This document shows positions 1 through 5,430 of a stretch of DNA of 6,115 bases, piece after piece; positions within the stretch are counted from its first letter, which is position 1; each line of letters opens with the position of its first letter. Below the pieces are notes generated by a model. It did no database searches. It was not told the origin of the DNA and was given only the letters and a program-made list of their open reading frames with translations. A program made the position numbers and the translations under genes. The DNA is from Clostridia bacterium (lineage in GTDB: Bacteria; Bacillota; Clostridia; Christensenellales; CAG-1252): assembly GCA_016296985.1 (NCBI GenBank), contig JAEDHM010000086.1, positions 1-6,115 of the forward strand. Reading direction: 5' to 3'.

Positions 1-70
1 ACTCGAACCCACACGGTATCGCTACCAACGGATTTTGAGTCCGTCACGTCTGCCATTCCATCACTTCGGC
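1..70 (-). tRNA. tRNA-Leu(CAA), 3' end cut by the window edge
   Basis: Read on the minus strand from position 70, the sequence folds as a class II (long variable arm) tRNA. The 5' acceptor strand is GCCGAAG, followed by a D-arm with the usual GGCAGAC-type loop. The anticodon stem ACGGA/TCCGT encloses the loop CTCAAAA, whose anticodon is CAA (plus-strand positions 35-37), reading the Leu codon UUG. A variable arm of GGTA-GCGA-TACC (15-26) fits leucine tRNAs. The T-arm 5' strand GTGGG and loop TTCGAGT reach the window edge, so the 3' T-stem strand, the 3' acceptor strand and any CCA lie outside. Serine and tyrosine tRNAs also have long variable arms, but the anticodon decides for leucine. Confidence 0.95.
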
Positions 71-82
71 TTTTGCCCTAAT

Positions 83-111
83 ATAATATCACAAAGATTT
101 TGTGATTGCAA
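83..111 (-). promoter_or_regulatory. Promoter of tRNA-Leu with palindromic spacer
   Basis: On the minus strand a -35 box TTGCAA (106-111) is followed by exactly 17 bases and a -10 box TATTAT (83-88). A TGA just upstream of the -10 makes it an extended -10 (TGnTATTAT). Transcription should start near 76-79, only six to nine bases before the tRNA 5' end at 70. The whole 17-base spacer (89-105) is a perfect 7+3+7 inverted repeat, TCACAAA-ATC-TTTGTGA, described as a separate finding. The promoter call rests on box match and spacing and is good; whether the palindrome is an operator is not known. Confidence 0.75.
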
Positions 112-158
112 CTATTTTTTTATATTTCCTTTACTTTTTTTGAAAGGGATTTTTTAAA

Positions 159-668
159 TCAAAGATAAGTTACCACTTCTTCCATAGGTTTGCGTGAAAA
201 ATGCCTATCGGATGGTGTTGCAGTATCCGAGGGATAACCTAAGGTGAGCAAACATTTGGGATGAATATTTTCAGGCAAATTGAAAACTTCCTTAGCAAGG
301 GGTGGATTGAAACGGCATACCCAACAAGAGCCTACCCCAAGTTCGGTTGCTTGAAGCATCATTTGAGTTGTGGCGATTGTAACGTCCATAGTGTTGTATT
401 TTTCCTCGGTAAAGGGATTTTGATAACCTAAATTGCTATCGCTACACATCATCAAAACTACGGGAGCGTTGAAAGTGCAAGGGCTTGTTTGCTTTGCTTT
501 TTCCAATGCCTCGGCGGATTGCAAAACGTAAACCTTCAATGGTTGACAATTTCGTGCGCTGGGAGCCACCCTGCCTGCCTCTAATATTTTGTCCAAAACC
601 TCTTTTTCAATAGGTGTAGATGCGTAATCTCGTACTGAATACCTATCCTTCAAAAGTTGTTCTAACAT
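159..668 (-). CDS. Nitroreductase family protein (FMN-dependent oxidoreductase)
   Basis: A 169-residue minimal nitroreductase, expected to be a cytoplasmic FMN-binding homodimer using NAD(P)H; the substrate (nitro compounds, quinones or another flavin acceptor) cannot be told from sequence. Visible family signatures are RYSVRDY at residues 9-15 (FMN phosphate-contacting Arg/Ser region), APSARNCQP at 35-43, the glycine-rich ELGVGSCWV at 109-117 that lines the flavin, and LGYP at 143-146. There is no ferredoxin domain or other fusion, and the length fits the short clostridial members. The ATG at 666-668 is preceded by AGGAG (676-680) with a 7-base spacer, which fixes the start; the stop is TGA. 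It lies 41 bases downstream of the pseudouridine synthase with no terminator between, so it is probably the last protein gene of that transcript. No intrinsic terminator is visible between it and the tRNA promoter. Confidence 0.93.
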   Translation of the reverse strand: MLEQLLKDRYSVRDYASTPIEKEVLDKILEAGRVAPSARNCQPLKVYVLQSAEALEKAKQTSPCTFNAPVVLMMCSDSNLGYQNPFTEEKYNTMDVTIATTQMMLQATELGVGSCWVCRFNPPLAKEVFNLPENIHPKCLLTLGYPSDTATPSDRHFSRKPMEEVVTYL

Positions 669-675
669 AATTTTT

Positions 676-680
676 CTCCT
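676..680 (-). promoter_or_regulatory. Ribosome binding site of the nitroreductase gene
   Basis: AGGAG on the minus strand, seven bases before the ATG. It sits in the 41-base A-rich gap after the pseudouridine synthase stop codon and shows the standard initiation signal of this genome, against which the neighbouring gene's AUA start can be judged. Confidence 0.8.
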
Positions 681-709
681 TTTCTCATCTTATTATTTTT
701 TACCCTTTT

Positions 710-1369
710 TTATTCTTCTATCAAATCGTTGTCAAAAATGTTCCAGGGAATTTTGTTTGGTAAAGACACGCTATAACTTTCTCTTTTTCCACTAAATGGA
801 TTTTCAAAGGACAAACTTGTTGCAAACAATGCCATGTTTCCCCTAATCTCGCTACCGTACTTTGAATCACCCACAAGAGGAAATCCCCTACTTGAAAACT
901 GTACTCTAATCTGATGAGTGCGCCCTGTTTCAAGTATGATTTTTACCAAAGAAATATCTTTTTCAACATATTTGCCCTCGTCAATTTTTTCAAAGCGTAA
1001 AACTGCCTTCTGCCCCTTGGGATTCTTTTGTTTTACCACCGAGGTTACGTTGGTCTTAGTATCGTGGAAAAGAAAATCTTCCATAACACCCCTTTGGGGG
1101 GTATTTCCTTGACATACCGCATAGTAAACCTTTTCCATTTGGTTATTTGCTACAAGGTTTGAAAACTTTCTTGCTCCTTCCTCGCTTTTAGCGTAAACCA
1201 TAACTCCTGCGGTATCCTTGTCAAGGCGGTGGATGGGATATACCTCAACCCCCAGCATAGAAGAAAGGCGAGAGAGCAAATCGTCTCGTCTTCCTTTTGC
1301 GGGTTGGGATAAAATCCCACTTGGTTTGAAAACCACTAAAAAGTGGTCATTTTGACTTAGAATTTTTAT
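710..1369 (-). CDS. RluA-family RNA pseudouridine synthase, probable AUA start
   Basis: This enzyme isomerises uridine to pseudouridine in rRNA or tRNA; the target cannot be assigned. Starting at an ATA (1367-1369) the product has 219 residues and opens MKILSQNDHFLVVFKPSG, matching the usual family opening (K-I-L-x-x-x-D-x-x-L-V-V-x-K-P-x-G). The catalytic motif HRLDKDTAG follows with Asp50, then RTHQIR at 150-155 and GDSKYG at 167-172, the substrate-groove motifs of RluA/RluC/RluD. No S4 domain precedes it, so it resembles the short RluA/TruC form. The first ordinary start, GTG at 1334-1336, would delete 11 conserved residues and has no Shine-Dalgarno. The ATA has GAGGT (1378-1382) eight bases upstream and begins one base after the phosphoesterase stop, suggesting translational coupling. 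The enzyme class is certain; the start codon is inference. Confidence 0.9.
   Translation of the reverse strand: MKILSQNDHFLVVFKPSGILSQPAKGRRDDLLSRLSSMLGVEVYPIHRLDKDTAGVMVYAKSEEGARKFSNLVANNQMEKVYYAVCQGNTPQRGVMEDFLFHDTKTNVTSVVKQKNPKGQKAVLRFEKIDEGKYVEKDISLVKIILETGRTHQIRVQFSSRGFPLVGDSKYGSEIRGNMALFATSLSFENPFSGKRESYSVSLPNKIPWNIFDNDLIEE
1332..1347 (-). repeat. Short hairpin inside the 5' end of the pseudouridine synthase gene
   Basis: A perfect 6-bp inverted repeat, ACCACT-TTTT-AGTGGT, begins 20 bases downstream of the proposed AUA start and is preceded by AAAA and followed by TTT. It encodes the conserved stretch D-H-F-L-V-V, so it may simply follow from codon choice. The T-tract is too short for a convincing terminator. 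Confidence 0.4.
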
Positions 1370-1370
1370 A

Positions 1371-4300
1371 TTATTCTACCTCGTCTTTCTTTTCTTCGCT
1401 TGCAGTGAAAGTAACTTTTTTCTTTTTCTTAATAACCAAGACTGTGGTCAAACCTGCAGCGCCTGCAACTACGACTACACAAGGAACAACGATAGCCACC
1501 AAAATGGTAGTGGGAAGTTCGCGGTGATCGCTTATGATAATATTGTCAACTGCAACGGTCTTGTCACCGATTATAGCGTAGGTGTTGATCTTCAACTCGT
1601 TTGCGGTAACGTCAAATTTGAGGAATACGGGAGTCTCGGTAAGTTCGAGATAACCGTCTTCAGTCAAGTACTTGGTCAATTCTTTTGCTACCTTTTCTTT
1701 CTTTTCAATGGATACTGCGCCCGAATAGAGATAGTTGTAGAACTTGTCGCCCATAGTACCCATATTGATATACAAAACGCCTTGAGGATTGATTGCTGCC
1801 TTTCTCAAATCCCTTTCAACCTCAACGGGTTTTCCGTCGACGCCGATATATTCGCTTACCGAATAGGTGTGGTCGTGGCCTTGCAATACAACGTCAACGC
1901 CGTTTTCAGCAAAGATAGGAGTAAGTTGTTCGCGCAATCCTTCGACGTCGGCGTCAAAGGCGTGGGAACCTGCGGTGTAGGGACCTTTGTGGAGCAATAC
2001 GATAGTCCAGTTGATTTTTTGGTTTGCGTTAGAGTTTTCTAAATCCTCTTCAAGCCACAAAGTTTGAGCATCGGACAAGGTGTTTTCGCTTGCTAGGTCA
2101 TTTGTATCCAAAACAACGAAGTGAACGCCCTTGTAGTCCATTGAGTAGTAATAGCCCGTTTCAGTGATAGTTGCGCCTGTGGGATTTGCTAAGATTTTGT
2201 TGATCATTCCATCATCTTCGTGGTTACCGGCGACGGAAACGAGAAGATTGTTGCCCCAAACTGCGGTTTGGTGATTGAGCAACCATTCCCAGTGGAAAAT
2301 GTTTTTGCCGTTGTCAACGTTATCGCCTGCGCTTAAGATAAAGTCGCCGAAACCGTACTTGCTGACTGCATTGAAGTTTTCCATAGATTGAATATAGTTA
2401 TCTTCAACCGAGCCTTGGATATCGGTGATTGCGGAGAAGGTAAATTCTTCGCCGTCCCCTGCAATTTCGAAGGTGTAAACTTGACTCCAGCCGTAAGTAT
2501 CGCTACCTAGTACGTATTCGTAAACACCGCTTTCTAAGTCGGTTATTGAAACAACGTGTTTGTTGTAACGTCTTGCGCTTTCGGTAAGGTTGATATAGGT
2601 TATACCCAAGTCAATATTAGGAATATAGAATTCTACGTTTTCAGAGGTTGCTTGAACTGCGGTTGCGTTATTTTTATCGCCCTTCTTCCAGTATTTGATA
2701 TAGCTTTCGGGAACTGCATCGGGGTTGAAGGGATCTTTTGCGATTGCGGTGTACCAAGCAAAGTTTCTGTCAGTCAAAACGCTTTCGCCAAAGGTGAAGT
2801 TGACCATAGAAGGAAGTCTTCCGTTTTCAACGGTTGCGCAATCTTCTTTTTTGTCAAAAGTATAGCCTTGGGCGGTAATCTTTCCGCTGTAGGTATGTCC
2901 GCCGAATACGTCCTTTGAATATACTACGTGGAAGTTTTCGATATTGGTTACGTTATATCCTGCGTTGTCGTTCCAAATCGCTCCGTTTGGGGTGGGATCG
3001 ACTGCCAAAGATTCGATCAAATTTCCTGCATAGTTACCCAAGTTTCTGTTAAAGGCGTCGGTAACGTACTTGTCAACCAATTCGGCTTGCACCATTTCGG
3101 TGAGAGAGGTGTATTCTTCAAAATAGAGGTTTACGTACTCTAAAACCTTGTTGATCAAACTTTCGTCAACGGACTCGCTCAAGAAACTTTTTATCAATGC
3201 GATAACGTCGATTTGAGGATTGTTCAAAATATCTTCTACCTTGTCGATGAGGTCGTAGATACATTCTACGTCACTGAAATCGAAAAGGTTCAAAACCATT
3301 GAAATGGTGGAATTTCCTTTAAGTTCGGCGGAAATATCAATTACGTAATCAACGCCTGCAGGTTGTTTTGCAGAGAACTTGATAGGAGCGTTTAAGATTG
3401 TTTCCAACTGAGGATAAAGCAAGGTAGTGAGAGTGTCAATAAGGAACTCGACAAAGGTGCCGTCGTCGCAAACGCTTATCAATGCAGCTACGTTTTCAGA
3501 AGGTGTTAAGGGGTTTGCGCCGGAAAGGTGTCCTCCGTAAATTTCGTATACTGCATCTGCTGCGGTATAGGGCTTGGTACCCCTTCCAAAGGTGAGGTCA
3601 AGGTTTAATACATAGTCGACGAGATCTGTTGCAAAGTCGATTACGTCATAACCTTCAACGGGCTTTTCACTTACGGTAATGGTACCGTCTGCGCCAAAGG
3701 TAGGCTTGTGCAAGTCAAGGTTTCCGAGTTGGCTACCCAAAGCCTTCATCAAGCCGCCCATCGAGCCACCTGCTCCGATACCTGCTATTTTATCGTACAA
3801 ACCTTCGTTTACGATACCGCCAACGATGTTTGTAAGCATATTTTGTACGTTGTCTTTCAAATAGTCGGCAAGGCCAACGGTTTCGCCGTCAATATTGGTT
3901 ACGTAAGACTTTTCTTTAATTTGTCCGCCTTCGATAATAACGTCGCCGTCCTCGGTCATTTCATAAGCGTGATAAGTGATAGGATCGGTGATTGTTACTA
4001 CGGTGCTATACATATCTTGAGTGAAGGAATCACCGTTTTCCCTTGTTACGAAGTCGACGTAACGGTAGGGACAACCAAAAGAGATGGTAGAGCCTGTTTC
4101 GTAATCATAGAAGACGTCGCCGTTTTGAGTCATATGGATTGCGATATCCGAAGCATGCATATGTCCAGTGAAACCATAGTGAATTCCTGCGCTTGCCAAA
4201 GCGGTTACGGTATCAACCCAGTTGTCGAAGGTGAACAAACTTAAAACTTGATCCTCGTATTCGAAGTGAGGAACATAGTTTTCGTGTCCAATTGCAATAA

Positions 4301-5282
4301 CTAGTTTTCCCTCGGCAATATCTTGCTTGGTGCTGTTGATTGCCCATATAAGTTGTCTTTCGTGAATATAACCGCCGGTAGGTTCTTCAAATCCTGCGGT
4401 GTTTGCGGCAGGATTCGCTTCCTCCCCGATATACTTGTGGGCGTTACCGTCAAAGCTTACAACGGTCAAGTCGTCGAATCTGGCGATATAAGACAATGCG
4501 CCGTGACGAGCGTAAGGAGCGTAAATAGACCAATCGTGAGAACTTGCATCATAAGCATCGATAACCGATTGAGGGGGTGTTTTAACAGTGATACCGTCAT
4601 CATCGTACCATTGATCGCTTTCAAAGAAGAACTCAAGTTGAACGCTGGAGTTGTTCATTTTGTTTTGGTCGTAACCAAAAGCAGCGTAAATTTCGAAAAA
4701 GTCTTCAAAGGTTGCAGAAGGAACTGTCTTTCCGTTTTTATAAGAATCGATAAGAGCAATTCTTTCAGCATCGTTTCCGCAAGCAAGCAATTCTTCCTCG
4801 GTAGGCATATAACTTGTTGCGTTGTTGTTGTAGTTGTCGTGGTTGCCGGGTGTTACTAAAATTTGGAAATCCTCGTATCCTTCTCTCACCTTCATTTTGT
4901 CGGTAAACTCGGTCAAAATTTCAGCAAGTCTTTTGTGAGCCGTAACCTCGCCGTTGCTGGTCAAGTCGCCGGTCAAAAACAAATATTTAGGCGGAGCGTC
5001 CATTTCATATATTTTGTTGAGGGTGGCTTTCATCGCCTCTTCAGACTCAACCAAAAGTTTGGTAGAGGTTTTGATTGCGGATTGGAAGGAAGGGGATGCC
5101 ATATTGCACATAGATTCGGCAAAAATATGGATATCCGAAACGTGGCCGATGCGGATTGTGGTGGATTTTTCTTCCGCCCTAGCGGTGGATAAACCCGCGC
5201 TTACTGCCACAATGGCGATTACAAAAGTGATAACGAGCAAAAGTGGGATAAACCATTTTGCTAAACGACGAGAATTTGTCAT
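1371..5282 (-). CDS. Secreted, membrane-anchored tandem metallophosphoesterase
   Basis: A 1303-residue exported phosphohydrolase; the substrate is unknown (phosphomonoester, nucleotide or cyclic nucleotide are all possible). Residues 1-36 form a signal peptide with an RR-containing n-region, a long hydrophobic core and a likely cut after ARA36. The first calcineurin-like domain (about 43-440) carries D50-x-H52, GD106, GNHD at 146-149, GH at 332-333 and GHMH at 373-376, a full di-metal set. About 440-815 is an acidic, largely helical-looking region I do not recognise. About 820-945 resembles the beta-sandwich N-domain of purple acid phosphatases. The second phosphoesterase domain has D954-x-Q956, GD987, GNHE at 1019-1022, H1098 and GHDH at 1135-1138. 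A membrane segment (1260-1284) and KKKKK with a 14-residue tail follow. The start ATG has GGAGG five bases upstream. The phosphoesterase calls are firm; the function of the middle is open. Confidence 0.93.
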   Translation of the reverse strand: MTNSRRLAKWFIPLLLVITFVIAIVAVSAGLSTARAEEKSTTIRIGHVSDIHIFAESMCNMASPSFQSAIKTSTKLLVESEEAMKATLNKIYEMDAPPKYLFLTGDLTSNGEVTAHKRLAEILTEFTDKMKVREGYEDFQILVTPGNHDNYNNNATSYMPTEEELLACGNDAERIALIDSYKNGKTVPSATFEDFFEIYAAFGYDQNKMNNSSVQLEFFFESDQWYDDDGITVKTPPQSVIDAYDASSHDWSIYAPYARHGALSYIARFDDLTVVSFDGNAHKYIGEEANPAANTAGFEEPTGGYIHERQLIWAINSTKQDIAEGKLVIAIGHENYVPHFEYEDQVLSLFTFDNWVDTVTALASAGIHYGFTGHMHASDIAIHMTQNGDVFYDYETGSTISFGCPYRYVDFVTRENGDSFTQDMYSTVVTITDPITYHAYEMTEDGDVIIEGGQIKEKSYVTNIDGETVGLADYLKDNVQNMLTNIVGGIVNEGLYDKIAGIGAGGSMGGLMKALGSQLGNLDLHKPTFGADGTITVSEKPVEGYDVIDFATDLVDYVLNLDLTFGRGTKPYTAADAVYEIYGGHLSGANPLTPSENVAALISVCDDGTFVEFLIDTLTTLLYPQLETILNAPIKFSAKQPAGVDYVIDISAELKGNSTISMVLNLFDFSDVECIYDLIDKVEDILNNPQIDVIALIKSFLSESVDESLINKVLEYVNLYFEEYTSLTEMVQAELVDKYVTDAFNRNLGNYAGNLIESLAVDPTPNGAIWNDNAGYNVTNIENFHVVYSKDVFGGHTYSGKITAQGYTFDKKEDCATVENGRLPSMVNFTFGESVLTDRNFAWYTAIAKDPFNPDAVPESYIKYWKKGDKNNATAVQATSENVEFYIPNIDLGITYINLTESARRYNKHVVSITDLESGVYEYVLGSDTYGWSQVYTFEIAGDGEEFTFSAITDIQGSVEDNYIQSMENFNAVSKYGFGDFILSAGDNVDNGKNIFHWEWLLNHQTAVWGNNLLVSVAGNHEDDGMINKILANPTGATITETGYYYSMDYKGVHFVVLDTNDLASENTLSDAQTLWLEEDLENSNANQKINWTIVLLHKGPYTAGSHAFDADVEGLREQLTPIFAENGVDVVLQGHDHTYSVSEYIGVDGKPVEVERDLRKAAINPQGVLYINMGTMGDKFYNYLYSGAVSIEKKEKVAKELTKYLTEDGYLELTETPVFLKFDVTANELKINTYAIIGDKTVAVDNIIISDHRELPTTILVAIVVPCVVVVAGAAGLTTVLVIKKKKKVTFTASEEKKDEVE
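1378..1382 (-). promoter_or_regulatory. Ribosome binding site deciding the AUA start
   Basis: GAGGT on the minus strand lies inside the last codons of the phosphoesterase gene. It is eight bases from the in-frame ATA at 1369, a normal spacing, but 41 bases from the GTG at 1336, too far to serve it. No other Shine-Dalgarno-like stretch is seen near any ATG, GTG or TTG in this region. Confidence 0.6.
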
Positions 5283-5287
5283 ATACG

Positions 5288-5292
5288 CCTCC
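5288..5292 (-). promoter_or_regulatory. Ribosome binding site of the phosphoesterase gene
   Basis: GGAGG on the minus strand, five bases before the ATG at 5280-5282. It is a strong match and places the start directly ahead of a well-formed signal peptide. Confidence 0.85.
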
Positions 5293-5307
5293 GAACTTTA
5301 GGATATA

Positions 5308-5336
5308 AATATATTTAATCATAAATTAAGATTCAA
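5308..5336 (-). promoter_or_regulatory. Probable sigma70-type promoter of the phosphoesterase operon
   Basis: On the minus strand a -35-like TTGAAT (5331-5336) is followed by 17 bases and a -10-like TATATT (5308-5313). Transcription would start near 5300, giving a leader of about 18 bases that contains the GGAGG site. The region is very A/T-rich, so other pairings are possible, for example TTGCAT with TTAAAT shifted seven bases upstream. It would drive the phosphoesterase, pseudouridine synthase and nitroreductase genes. Confidence 0.55.
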
Positions 5337-5353
5337 TGCAATAGCATATACGA

Positions 5354-5371
5354 AAAAAACTTCAGTTTTTT
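5354..5371. repeat. A/T-rich inverted repeat upstream of the phosphoesterase promoter
   Basis: AAAAAACT-TC-AGTTTTTT on the plus strand is an 8+2+8 perfect inverted repeat ending 17 bases upstream of the proposed -35 box. It could be a weak second terminator, an A/T-tract that helps the promoter, or a protein site. Low-complexity tracts form such repeats easily, so the functional value is uncertain. Confidence 0.4.
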
Positions 5372-5402
5372 CTTGCTAAAAATTACCAAGCAACCTTTTA
5401 TT

Positions 5403-5430
5403 AAAAAAATAATTCCGTAAAACGGAATTA
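5403..5430 (-). terminator. Intrinsic terminator of the L-serine dehydratase gene
   Basis: On the minus strand a perfect 9-bp stem, TAATTCCGT / ACGGAATTA, with a TTT loop (5419-5421) is followed at once by seven T residues (5409-5403). The gene's TAA stop (5428-5430) is the first three bases of the stem. On the plus strand the same stem is followed by G and five T, so weak bidirectional action is possible, although no plus-strand gene needs it. Confidence 0.88.

Noticed and set aside
128..156. Plus-strand CCTTT/AAAGG hairpin followed by T residues, possible terminator
   Set aside because: The stem is only 5 bp with a long loop, no plus-strand gene ends there, and on the minus strand it is followed by A residues.
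721..1112. Open frames 721-933 (minus) and 918-1112 (plus)
   Set aside because: They lie within the pseudouridine synthase gene in other frames, and the conserved motifs RTHQIR and GDSKYG are encoded by the main frame through this stretch.
1336..1350. ATG at 1348-1350 with a -1 shift at TTT before TAG to enter the pseudouridine synthase frame
   Set aside because: Only one tRNA could re-pair, the site is not a standard slippery heptamer, there is no Shine-Dalgarno, and it would remove the conserved K-I-L-x-x-x-D residues that the AUA start keeps.
1524..5301. Plus-strand open frames at 1524-2042, 2556-2918, 2928-3143, 3679-3864, 3708-4244, 4323-4859, 4863-5192 and 4954-5301
   Set aside because: All lie antisense to the phosphoesterase gene, whose reading is proven by motifs along its length. 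Their products are Cys/Val/Phe-rich with no recognisable family.
5373..5393. TTGCT...AGCAA inverted repeat between terminator and promoter
   Set aside because: Five base pairs with an 11-base loop in an A/T-rich spacer is within chance expectation.
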